Source of the DNA: Phenylobacterium soli
Lineage (GTDB): Bacteria; Pseudomonadota; Alphaproteobacteria; Caulobacterales; Caulobacteraceae
DNA length: 64,000 nt
Direction of reading: 5' to 3'
Assembly (NCBI RefSeq): GCF_003254475.1
Contig: NZ_QFYQ01000001.1
Span: 2,976,001 to 3,040,000 of the forward strand
Positions 55,594 to 62,839 of the stretch are shown here, in pieces (position 1 is the first letter of the stretch; every line of letters begins with the position of its first letter). The translations under genes were made by a program, and so were the position numbers. The notes under the pieces are model-generated. The model was not told the origin of the DNA. It was given only the letters and a program-made list of their open reading frames with translations, and did not search any database.

Positions 55594-56492
55594 TTGACGA
55601 AGCAGGCCTTCCCGGCGGCCTTCAGCTTGGCGCAGAAGGCGGCCGCGGCCTCCTTGCTGGCGAAGCCGGTGACCGAGGTGCGGTAGAGGACCTTGCCGTC
55701 GCGGTCGACCTTCTCGACGCCCTTGCCCTTGCCGGCGGCGAGGCCCGGCGCGACGGCCACGGCCTCGTTCCAGGTCTTGTCGGCCAGCGCCGGCGAGGAC
55801 ACCGCCCCGATCTGCACGGCGGCCGCGCCCTTGGCGGCGGGCGCAGGCGCTTTTTCGGCGACGACGGGCTTCGGCTTCTCGGCCGCGGGCTTGGGCGGCG
55901 GGACGACGGCCACCGGTTTGGCCGGGATCTGGGCGGCGGGCTTGGCCGGGATGGGCGCGGGCGTCGGCGCCGGCTGGGCCGGGCGCAGGGCCGGCGGCTG
56001 GGCGGTCGGATGGGCCGCGGCGGCGGCCTGAGCCGTGGGTTGCGGCGGCGCCGGCTGGGGCGCGGTCTGCGGCGCGGTTTGGGGACCGGGCTGGGCCGGC
56101 GCCAGGACCACCGGCGGACCGACCGGGGCCCGCGCCTGCGGCTGCTCAGGCGGCGGGGTGAACTGCGGCTGGGCCGGGACCATCTGCGGCGGCTGGCCAT
56201 TCTCCGAGCGGTAGATCTCCAGGCCCGCGGCCGGATCCTGCGGCTGGGCCTCGGCCGGCGGCGGGGCCTTCATGCCGGCGACCGGCGTGCCGACCACCTG
56301 CGGCGCGCCGCCCGCCTGGCGCACGCCGGAGCGGTAGAAGACGAAGATCGCGGCGGCGAGGCCCAGCAGCACCAGGACGCTGACCACCAGGGTCAGCGGG
56401 AACGGCCGCGCCCCGCGCACGGGCTGGCGCGCCTCGAAGGACAGGGGCGCATCGGTGGGCGGCGTATAGGCGCCGCGCTCGTGGTCGGACAT
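55590..56492 (-). CDS. SPOR-domain membrane protein
   Basis: 300 residues. One membrane helix (FPLTLVVSVLVLLGLAAAIFVFYRS near 31-55) is followed by a long Pro/Ala/Gln-rich periplasmic stretch (about 60-215), then a C-terminal SPOR domain (VQIGAVSSPALADKTWNEAVA near 226, ending CAKLKAAGKACFVK). SPOR domains bind denuded glycan at division sites. It is first of the nagZ-scpA operon; in relatives argS precedes it, here absent. Confidence 0.88.
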   Translation of the reverse strand: MSDHERGAYTPPTDAPLSFEARQPVRGARPFPLTLVVSVLVLLGLAAAIFVFYRSGVRQAGGAPQVVGTPVAGMKAPPPAEAQPQDPAAGLEIYRSENGQPPQMVPAQPQFTPPPEQPQARAPVGPPVVLAPAQPGPQTAPQTAPQPAPPQPTAQAAAAAHPTAQPPALRPAQPAPTPAPIPAKPAAQIPAKPVAVVPPPKPAAEKPKPVVAEKAPAPAAKGAAAVQIGAVSSPALADKTWNEAVAVAPGLAAGKGKGVEKVDRDGKVLYRTSVTGFASKEAAAAFCAKLKAAGKACFVK

Positions 56493-56653
56493 GGGCCAGG
56501 GCTCCGAACGATCGTCCGGCGCGCGATCGGCGAATCACGCGCCACCAACCCCAAGTCTAGCGAGCGATCGCCGCGGGGTCGGCTTCGAGGCCGCATTTTC
56601 TGTGGGCGGACGGGCCCCTGGAATGGGGCGTCAGGCCGCAGCCGCGCCCAAAG

Positions 56654-57832
56654 TCACCCCCACACGTCGAGGTGGAAGAGCTTCTTGTGCTCCTCGATGG
56701 CGAAGCGGTCGGTCATGCCGGCGATGTAGTCGCAGACCACCCGGGCGCGGCCGGCCTGGTCGCGCTCGGCGGCGCGCTGGCCCCATTCGGCGGGCATCAC
56801 GTCGGGCTCGGAGAGGAACAGCTGGAACATCTCGCCCAACATCCGGCGCGCCTGGCTGCGGGTGCGGTTGACCCGCCAGTGGCGGTACATGCGCTCCATG
56901 AGGAAAGCGCGGAGCTGGCCGAGGTCCTCGACCATGTCGCGCGAGAAGGCGACCAGGGCATGGCCCAGCATGCGCACGTCCTCGGGACTCTCGACCTTGC
57001 CCGCCTTGGCCCGGCGCTGGGTCTCGGCCAGCACGTCGTCGACCATGGCCCCGATCATCCGCCGCACCGCCTCGAGCCGGATGATGGTCTGGTCGCAGTC
57101 GGGATAGTCGCGGAAGGCGCTCTCCACGTGCGGCCCGATCAACGGCACGTCGAGCAGCTCCTTGAGGTGGAACACCCCGGCCGCCACGCCGTCGTCCACG
57201 TCGTGGTTGTTGTAGGCGATGTCGTCGGAGAGGGCCGCGACCTGGGCTTCGGCCGAAGCCCAGGTGTCGAGCCGCAGGTCGTAGTCGGCGTCGAACTCGG
57301 CGATCGCCCGCCAGGAGGGCCGCGAGAGGCGGTCGACCACCGGGCCGTTGTGCTTGATGACCCCTTCCAGAGTCTCCCAGGTGAGGTTCAGCCCGTCGAA
57401 GCGCGGATAACGGCGCTCCAGCTTGGTCACCACCCGGAAGGTCTGGACGTTGTGGTCGAAGCCGCCGAAGTCCTCCATCTGGATCTGCAGCTCGTCCTCG
57501 CCAGCGTGGCCGAACGGCGGGTGGCCGAGGTCGTGGGCGAGCGCGATGGTCTCGGCGAGGTCGGCGTCCAGCCCCAGGGCCGTCGCCAGCGAGCGGGCGA
57601 TCTGCGCCACCTCCAGCGAGTGCGTCAGGCGCGTCCTGAAGTGGTCGCCCTCGTGGGCCACGAAGACCTGGGTCTTCTCCTTGAGGCGGCGGAAGGCGGT
57701 CGAGTGGATGATCCGGTCGCGGTCGCGGGCGAAGGGCGTGCGCGTGCGGCTCTCGTCCTCGGCGACCTTGCGGCCGCGGGAGGCGGAGGGACGTTCGGCA
57801 TAGGGCGCGCGGGGCGGAAGAGAGGTGGGCAT
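56654..57832 (-). CDS. dgt: Deoxyguanosinetriphosphate triphosphohydrolase-like protein
   Basis: 392 residues with the HD-domain metal motif: [18 protein letters not shown] near 66-83, [21 protein letters not shown] near 93-113, and [13 protein letters not shown] near 197-209. The N-terminus has [25 protein letters not shown]. The family hydrolyses dGTP (or other dNTPs) to deoxynucleoside and triphosphate. It is divergent from erpA; the argS expected next to it is missing. Confidence 0.94.
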   Translation of the reverse strand: MPTSLPPRAPYAERPSASRGRKVAEDESRTRTPFARDRDRIIHSTAFRRLKEKTQVFVAHEGDHFRTRLTHSLEVAQIARSLATALGLDADLAETIALAHDLGHPPFGHAGEDELQIQMEDFGGFDHNVQTFRVVTKLERRYPRFDGLNLTWETLEGVIKHNGPVVDRLSRPSWRAIAEFDADYDLRLDTWASAEAQVAALSDDIAYNNHDVDDGVAAGVFHLKELLDVPLIGPHVESAFRDYPDCDQTIIRLEAVRRMIGAMVDDVLAETQRRAKAGKVESPEDVRMLGHALVAFSRDMVEDLGQLRAFLMERMYRHWRVNRTRSQARRMLGEMFQLFLSEPDVMPAEWGQRAAERDQAGRARVVCDYIAGMTDRFAIEEHKKLFHLDVWG

Positions 57833-57914
57833 CAGCGCCTTCGATCAGCTGGCCTCTTGGTCGAAGCCGCGGGGGACCTCATATAGGCTTAGCCCTGATT
57901 TCGTTTAACCAGAC

Positions 57915-58262
57915 ATGACCACAGCAGCCAGCCAGACCCAAGACGTGACGCTTTCCGAGAGCGCCGCCCGCCGCATCCGCGCCATCGGCGAGGCCGAGGG
58001 CCGGCCGGTCATGCTGCGCGTCGCCGTCGAGGGCGGCGGCTGCTCGGGCTTCCAGTACCAGTTCGACCTCACCGACCAGCTCAACGAGGACGACCTCGTG
58101 GTCGAGCGCGACGGCGCCCGCGCCCTGGTCGACGTCGTCTCCATGGCCCTGGTGAAGGGCTCCGAGATCGATTTCGTCGAGGAGCTGGTCGGCGCCCAGT
58201 TCCAGGTGCGGAACCCGAACGCCAAGTCGAGCTGCGGCTGCGGCGTCAGCTTCTCGATCTAA
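57915..58262 (+). CDS. erpA: Iron-sulfur cluster insertion protein ErpA
   Basis: 115 residues, an A-type carrier. VTLSESAARRIRAIGEAEGRP near 14-34, VEGGGCSGFQYQFDL near 41-55 and the C-terminal NAKSSCGCGVSFSI provide the three cysteines that hold an Fe-S cluster (C46, C108, C110). It delivers clusters to target apoproteins. It is divergent from dgt, the usual arrangement in Caulobacterales, and overlaps the stop of the convergent AHSA1 gene by 4 bases. Confidence 0.93.
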   Translation: MTTAASQTQDVTLSESAARRIRAIGEAEGRPVMLRVAVEGGGCSGFQYQFDLTDQLNEDDLVVERDGARALVDVVSMALVKGSEIDFVEELVGAQFQVRNPNAKSSCGCGVSFSI

Positions 58263-58726
58263 GCGGCTGATCGGGCGAGATATTCGCCCACGCGATCCAT
58301 CAGGAAATTGGTCCCGTGCTCGCGCGAGCCGGCATCGTCGTAGCCGTCGAGGAAGGCGCCGCTTTCGCTGAGCAGGAGGCGCGTGCCGCCCGCCGCCGGC
58401 TTGAACTCGATGGTGGCCAGGGAGACCGAGATCTTCACCCCGTCGATGTGCATCTCGTAGGCGTAGACGATGCGCGCGTCCGGCACGATGTCGAAGTAGG
58501 TGGCGTCGAACTGCGAGACGGTTCCGGATTCCCAGCGGCCGACCGCCCGCTCCCGGCCCCCCTCGCGGAAATCGAACACCCGCTCGAGGATGGTCTGCTC
58601 CTCGCCGCCGCCGAACCAGCCCGCCTTGCCCTCGGCTGTGGCGAAGGCCGCATAGACCCGCTCCACCGGGTGCGGATAGACCCGCTCGATGTGGAACGTG
58701 CCGTGGGTGATGTTGCGCTCGGTCAT
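58259..58726 (-). CDS. AHSA1/SRPBCC-domain protein
   Basis: 155 residues from ATG 58726. The Activator-of-Hsp90-like START fold shows in FHIERVYPHPVERVYAAFATAEGKAGWFGG near 11-40, then FDFREGGRERAVGRWESG near 51-68 and a C-terminal helix HGTNFLMDRVGEYLARS. These often bind small hydrophobic ligands and are paired with ArsR regulators. It is third in the GST-ArsR-AHSA1 operon (TGATG overlap). Confidence 0.85.
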   Translation of the reverse strand: MTERNITHGTFHIERVYPHPVERVYAAFATAEGKAGWFGGGEEQTILERVFDFREGGRERAVGRWESGTVSQFDATYFDIVPDARIVYAYEMHIDGVKISVSLATIEFKPAAGGTRLLLSESGAFLDGYDDAGSREHGTNFLMDRVGEYLARSAA

Positions 58727-59070
58727 CAGGATTCCCCTTCCTTCTCCGCCTGGGCGTCGAGGTAGCCGCCGAGCCGGTCCAGGCGCCGCTCCCAGGCGAG
58801 GCGCCGCTCGTTGATCCACTGTTCGGCCCGCTGCATGCCGCCGGCCTCGATCTGGCAGGTGCGCACGCGCCCCACCTTCTGGCTCCGCACCAGCCCGCTC
58901 TCCTCCAGCACGGCCAGGTGCTGAACCACCGCCGGCAGGGACATGGACAGCGGCTGGGCGAGCTCGCTGACCGAGGCGGGCCCCCGGCTCAGCCGCTCCA
59001 GCATGCTCCGCCGCGCCGGGTCGGCGAGCGCATGGAACACCCGGTCGAGAGGCGCGCCGGCGGGCGCCAT
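58726..59070 (-). CDS. ArsR-family transcriptional regulator
   Basis: 114 residues from ATG 59070; the longer frame is a shadow of the GST gene. A winged helix-turn-helix reads DRVFHALADPARRSMLERLSRGPASVSELAQPLSMSLPAVVQHLAVLEESGLV near 9-61, and no cysteine metal-site motif is seen, so it is likely of the non-metal type linked to AHSA1 proteins. It overlaps both neighbours by one base and probably binds the palindrome at 59733-59748. Confidence 0.88.
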   Translation of the reverse strand: MAPAGAPLDRVFHALADPARRSMLERLSRGPASVSELAQPLSMSLPAVVQHLAVLEESGLVRSQKVGRVRTCQIEAGGMQRAEQWINERRLAWERRLDRLGGYLDAQAEKEGES

Positions 59071-59723
59071 CAGAACGGCACCCAGTCCAGGTACGGCTTC
59101 GATTCCTCGAACGCCCGGGCATAGGAGGGGCGCGCCTTCAGCCGCTCGAAATAGGCGGCGATGTTCGGGTGGTCGGCGATCGGGAGGATGCGGTTCGCAT
59201 AGAACAGCGCCGGCCCCGCCCCGCAGTCGGCCAGGGTGAAGTCCTCGCCCGCGGCCCAGGCGCGCCCCGCCAGCGCCCCCTCGAGATAGCCGTAGGCGGT
59301 GGCCAGCTGGCCCTTGACGAGCTCCGGGATCGCCTCGTCGCGCGCGCCCGGAACCTCGCGCCGGTGGTCGCCGAAACGCTGGAACGGCGCCTGGACGTAG
59401 AGATCGAAGATCCGGTCCATCAGCCGCGTCCGGCGGGCGGTCTCCGGATCGGCCGGGATCAGCCGCGCCGCGGCCGGGGTCGTCGCCGCCAGGTGCTCGA
59501 TCACCGCGGTGGACTCGCCCACCACCTGGCCGCGCGCCCGATCCTCCAACACCGGCATCTTGCCGAACGGCCACAGGGCGGTGAAGCGCGCCCGCTCCGC
59601 CTCGTCGCCGAGGTCCAGCATGGCGAATTCGAAGGGCGTCCCGGTGTCGTAGAACGCGACCGCCGCCTTCTGGTGGAAGGAGGACAGCGGGTGGCCGTGC
59701 AGCACGAACATGGCGAGCTCCAT
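59070..59723 (-). CDS. Glutathione S-transferase family protein
   Basis: 217 residues from ATG 59723 (a GTG lies one codon earlier). VLHGHPLSSFHQKAAVAFYDTGTPFEF near 6-32 carries the catalytic Ser/Gly region, FGKMPVLEDRARGQVVGESTAVIEHL near 52-77 the thioredoxin-like end, and FTLADCGAGPALFYA near 160-174 the helical domain. It opens the operon GST-ArsR-AHSA1. No ribosome site is visible, and a perfect palindrome ends about 9 bases upstream, so the transcript may be leaderless or repressed there. Confidence 0.85.
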   Translation of the reverse strand: MELAMFVLHGHPLSSFHQKAAVAFYDTGTPFEFAMLDLGDEAERARFTALWPFGKMPVLEDRARGQVVGESTAVIEHLAATTPAAARLIPADPETARRTRLMDRIFDLYVQAPFQRFGDHRREVPGARDEAIPELVKGQLATAYGYLEGALAGRAWAAGEDFTLADCGAGPALFYANRILPIADHPNIAAYFERLKARPSYARAFEESKPYLDWVPF

Positions 59724-59724
59724 C

Positions 59725-59748
59725 ACTTAAGTTGATACTTAAGTATCA
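59725..59748. promoter_or_regulatory. ArsR-type operator: ACTTAAGT pair and 16-base palindrome
   Basis: TGATACTTAAGTATCA (59733-59748) is a perfect 16-base palindrome, and ACTTAAGT occurs at 59725-59732 and again at 59737-59744, 12 bases apart. Such AT-rich dyads are typical ArsR-family sites, and an ArsR gene lies in the operon just downstream. The array abuts the GST start codon. Confidence 0.7.
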
Positions 59749-59872
59749 CCGGTTTCCGGGCCCGGCAACCGCGGTTTCTTTGGCCCCGGTGGATCGAAGC
59801 TTGGCGGCGAAAGTTTATGGGACGTCAGCTTGGCGTGCTCTGGGACGGCGCACGGCTCTACGAAGGTGTTCC

Positions 59873-60664
59873 ATGGCGTCCGACGCGGCCGCGCATCTCG
59901 ATGCGCCCCACTCCGATCCCGCTGAAGACCGCCGCGCCCGCGCGCGCGGCGTGTCGGCCGACCTCGAAGCCATCTTCGGCCAACCGGAGCGCGAGGACGC
60001 CACGTCGCAAGCCAACTCTGCGCCCACAGGTCCGACCAGGGGCCCACTCAGCGGCCTCATGGGCCGGCGGGCGCCCGCCGTCGAGACACACCGCGGCCTG
60101 AGCCTCGCCAGCGTCGGGGCGCTGGCCGCCGCCGCCCTGGCCGGCGTCGCCGCCGGCTCGCTGATCGTCAAGCCGAAGCCGCACGCCGCCGCGCCGTCGG
60201 CGGCCCCCGCCCTGCCCCGGCCCGACGCCTTGCCGATCGAGATGGCCCCGCCGGTGCAGACGCCGCAGGCGGCCGACGCCTCCCTGGCCGCGCCCTCGCC
60301 GCCGATCCCGGCCATGGCGCTCGCCCCGCCGCCGGCGGCCAGCCCCCGCCGCGCGGCGGTGAAGCGGACCCGCGCCAAGGGGACCTGCTGCTCCTACGCC
60401 GAGGTGAAGGCCGCCGACCGGCGCCTGCGGCAGGCCTATGCGGAGGCGATCCGCGCCGGCGCGCCGCGCACGACCATCGTCTCGGCCCGCGAGCGCTGGG
60501 AGACCACCCGTCGCCGCGCCGCCCACGATCCCGCCCGCCTGGTGGCCGGTTACCGCTCCATCGCCGCCGACCTGCAGCGCGCCAGCGTCCACCGGCGCGA
60601 GCGCGCCGCGCCGCACGCCATCCGCACGCGCTTCCACCCTCGCTATCCCGCCTGGTGGTGGTGA
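59873..60664 (+). CDS. Hypothetical membrane-anchored protein
   Basis: 263 residues from ATG 59873 (AAGGTG upstream); the frame is open further but without start signals. An acidic/Arg-rich N-terminal region (about 1-70) is followed by one helix, LSLASVGALAAAALAGVAAGSLIV near 77-100, an Ala/Pro-rich linker, and a C-terminal basic helical part with AKGTCCSYAEVKAADRRLRQAYAEAIRAG near 167-195. No domain is recognised. The stop shares TGATG with the phosphatase ATG, so the two are likely co-expressed. Confidence 0.62.
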   Translation: MASDAAAHLDAPHSDPAEDRRARARGVSADLEAIFGQPEREDATSQANSAPTGPTRGPLSGLMGRRAPAVETHRGLSLASVGALAAAALAGVAAGSLIVKPKPHAAAPSAAPALPRPDALPIEMAPPVQTPQAADASLAAPSPPIPAMALAPPPAASPRRAAVKRTRAKGTCCSYAEVKAADRRLRQAYAEAIRAGAPRTTIVSARERWETTRRRAAHDPARLVAGYRSIAADLQRASVHRRERAAPHAIRTRFHPRYPAWWW

Positions 60665-61443
60665 TGGCGCAGGCGGCGAGCAAGGTGGGCGGCCAACTGG
60701 TCTACGCCATCGGCGACATCCACGGCTGCTACGGGTTGATGAAGGACCTTCTGGCCAGGATCGCCGCGGACAGCGCCGAGCACGCGCGGGGCCGCCGGCC
60801 GGTCCTCGTCTTCCTCGGCGACTATGTGGACCGCGGCCCCCACTCGGCCCAGGTCATGGAGGCCCTGGTCTGGCTCCAGCGCCGCCGCGATCTCGACATC
60901 CACTTCCTGAAGGGCAACCACGAGCAGGGCCTCCTGGAGTTCATGGACGAGCCCGAGCGCGGCGCCCCGTGGCTCGGCTTCGGGGGCGCGGAGACCCTCG
61001 GCGCCTACGGCGTGCAGCCGCCGCCCGAGGCCTCGCCCGAGGCCCTGCGCGCCGCCCGCGACGAGTTGCTGGAGCGGATGCCCGCCTCGCACCTGAAGCT
61101 CCTCCTGCAACTGGAGACCCTGGTGGTCATCGGCGACTACGCCTTCGTCCACGCTGGCATCCGGCCGGGGACGCCGCTGGAGGCGCAGAGCGAGAACGAC
61201 CTGCTGTGGATGCGCCGCGGCTTCGTCGACCAGCCGGGCCCCTTCCCCAAGATCATCGTCCACGGCCACACCTGGCTCGGCGAACAGCCGCAGCTGATGG
61301 AACATCGCCTGGGGCTCGACACCGGCGCCTACGCGACCGGGGTGCTCACCGCGGCCCGGCTGGAGGACGGCGAGGTGGCGATCCTGCAGGCCAGGCGCTC
61401 CGACGTCTGGGCCCCCGCCCAGCCGGAGGCGGCGACGGCCTAG
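60664..61443 (+). CDS. Metallophosphoesterase (serine/threonine phosphatase type)
   Basis: 259 residues from ATG 60664. The dimetal motifs are complete: YAIGDIHGCYGLM near 15-27, VFLGDYVDRGPHSAQVM near 49-65, FLKGNHEQGLLEFM near 81-94, and IVHGHTWLG near 199-207. It belongs to the PrpA/ApaH-like group acting on phosphoproteins or dinucleotide polyphosphates. The substrate is not readable. It overlaps the end of a convergent small ORF by 4 bases. Confidence 0.88.
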   Translation: MAQAASKVGGQLVYAIGDIHGCYGLMKDLLARIAADSAEHARGRRPVLVFLGDYVDRGPHSAQVMEALVWLQRRRDLDIHFLKGNHEQGLLEFMDEPERGAPWLGFGGAETLGAYGVQPPPEASPEALRAARDELLERMPASHLKLLLQLETLVVIGDYAFVHAGIRPGTPLEAQSENDLLWMRRGFVDQPGPFPKIIVHGHTWLGEQPQLMEHRLGLDTGAYATGVLTAARLEDGEVAILQARRSDVWAPAQPEAATA

Positions 61444-61652
61444 TCGATGTAGTAGCCGGTGAAGTCCATGTTCTCGCCCCGCAGGCGGCGGAAGACGCGG
61501 CGCATGCGGGCGCGGCTGAGCAGCCAGGCATTGTAAGCGGCCAGCAAGGCCGCCGCGGCAATGACGCTGCGGGTGGCCGCATAGACTGCGAACAGCAGGA
61601 CGAGGCTGCTCGTCAGCCAGAACGTGATGGCGCGGACGTCGCGTGCCCTCAT
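61440..61652 (-). CDS. Small two-helix membrane protein
   Basis: 70 residues. Two hydrophobic segments (ITFWLTSSLVLLFAVYAATRS and IAAAALLAAYNAWLLSRAR) are followed by a basic stretch RMRRVFRRLRG and a polar end (ENMDFTGYYID). Codon pattern and convergent packing with the phosphatase suggest a real gene. No family is recognised. Confidence 0.5.
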   Translation of the reverse strand: MRARDVRAITFWLTSSLVLLFAVYAATRSVIAAAALLAAYNAWLLSRARMRRVFRRLRGENMDFTGYYID

Positions 61653-61833
61653 GCTCGAACCCTTTGTGTCGATGACCCGACCGTCCCACCTGCTTCAACG
61701 GTCAGGGCGGCGTCTGGCTCCCCACCCAAACGACTGGTGCGGCGAATTGCATCCCGCCTCACGCGCGATACCGCGAAAGGCTTCATCCCTGGGTTGGTTG
61801 AGCCGGCGCGCCGGCTTGTCCTAACCCGGTCCC

Positions 61834-62022
61834 ATGTCGGACGCGGCCCGCAGCTATGTGCTCTTCGTCGAGAACCTGAACGGCTCCGGCACGCCCGAGC
61901 GCCTGGCCTGCGAGGATCTCGACAGCGCCGAACGCACCGGCCGCGAGCTGATGGCCAAGGGCTTGCGGGTCAGCATCGAGGTGCTCGAGGAGCAGTCGCT
62001 CCTCTACACCCTGCACCTCTAG
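61834..62022 (+). CDS. Small conserved-looking hypothetical protein
   Basis: 62 residues: SDAARSYVLFVENLNGSGTPERLACEDLDSAERTGRELMAKGLRVSIEVLEEQSLLYTLHL spans almost the whole protein in overlapping view, a beta-alpha-beta-like pattern without membrane segments. One Cys at about 25. It is convergent with the dioxygenase gene (1-base gap). No family is recognised; the balanced composition supports a coding role. Confidence 0.5.
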   Translation: MSDAARSYVLFVENLNGSGTPERLACEDLDSAERTGRELMAKGLRVSIEVLEEQSLLYTLHL

Positions 62023-62023
62023 G

Positions 62024-62839
62024 TCAGCGCAGCTTCAGGAAGCTGTCGTCGCGGAACGGCGCGCCGGCCGACATCCGCTGGTGGAAGCCCTTGATCGGCG
62101 GCCCGGCCCCGCCGTCGCGCGGGTCGTAGACCGAGCGGTCGCCGAAGAATCGCAGCGTCAGGGTGCGCCGCCGCATGCCGCCGTGGGTCGCGCCGCCGCC
62201 GTGCAGCACCTTTGGATGGAAGACGATGATGTCGCCCGGCTCCACCGGCCAGGAGACGATGTCCCAGCCGCTGCGGTCGCCCTCGATATCGGGCAGGCGC
62301 GGCAAGCTCGACCCGCGGTGCAGCGGCGCGGTGTCGTCGCCCGGCTTGAAGGCCGAGCCGTTGTAGAGGATCCCGTGGTGGGAGCCCTTCACGAACTCCA
62401 GGGAATCCGCCTGCGACAGGCGGTCGAAGCTGATCCACACCACCGCCAGGTCCTGGCCGTCGATCGCGAGGTAGGAGGAGTCCTGGTGCCATGGCGTGCG
62501 GCGCACCTCCCCGCCCTCCTTCAGGAACACCTGCTCGTAGAAGAACCAGACGTCCGGGGTGCGCCACAGCTCGGCGACATAGGACGGGATCGGCGAGCGC
62601 TGCAGCATCTCGCGGTAGCCGGTCAGGGCGTTCGGGTTGAAGAGGTCGTTGTAGAAGGTGACCTCCGGGGTGTGGCGATCGCGCGAGGCGCCCGGCCCCG
62701 GGTTCGCCAGGCTCCACTCATAAGCGGCCAGGGTCTCGGCGAGCTGGGCCGCGTTCAGCGCCGCTGGCAGCTTGACCACCCCGTCCCGGTCCCAGGCCTC
62801 GCGCAGCGCCGGCCAGTCGTAGTCCAGAGCCAGGCTCAT
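62024..62839 (-). CDS. Phytanoyl-CoA dioxygenase-family enzyme
   Basis: 271 residues of the PhyH-type 2OG-Fe(II) oxygenase family. The facial triad is visible as HQD in RTPWHQDSSYLAIDG (about 115-129) and His in FHPKVLHGGGATHGG (about 207-221), with Arg for 2-oxoglutarate in RRRTLTLRFFGD. Such enzymes hydroxylate acyl-CoA or small molecules. It overlaps the acyl-CoA ligase gene by ATGA, suggesting the ligase activates its substrate. Confidence 0.85.
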   Translation of the reverse strand: MSLALDYDWPALREAWDRDGVVKLPAALNAAQLAETLAAYEWSLANPGPGASRDRHTPEVTFYNDLFNPNALTGYREMLQRSPIPSYVAELWRTPDVWFFYEQVFLKEGGEVRRTPWHQDSSYLAIDGQDLAVVWISFDRLSQADSLEFVKGSHHGILYNGSAFKPGDDTAPLHRGSSLPRLPDIEGDRSGWDIVSWPVEPGDIIVFHPKVLHGGGATHGGMRRRTLTLRFFGDRSVYDPRDGGAGPPIKGFHQRMSAGAPFRDDSFLKLR

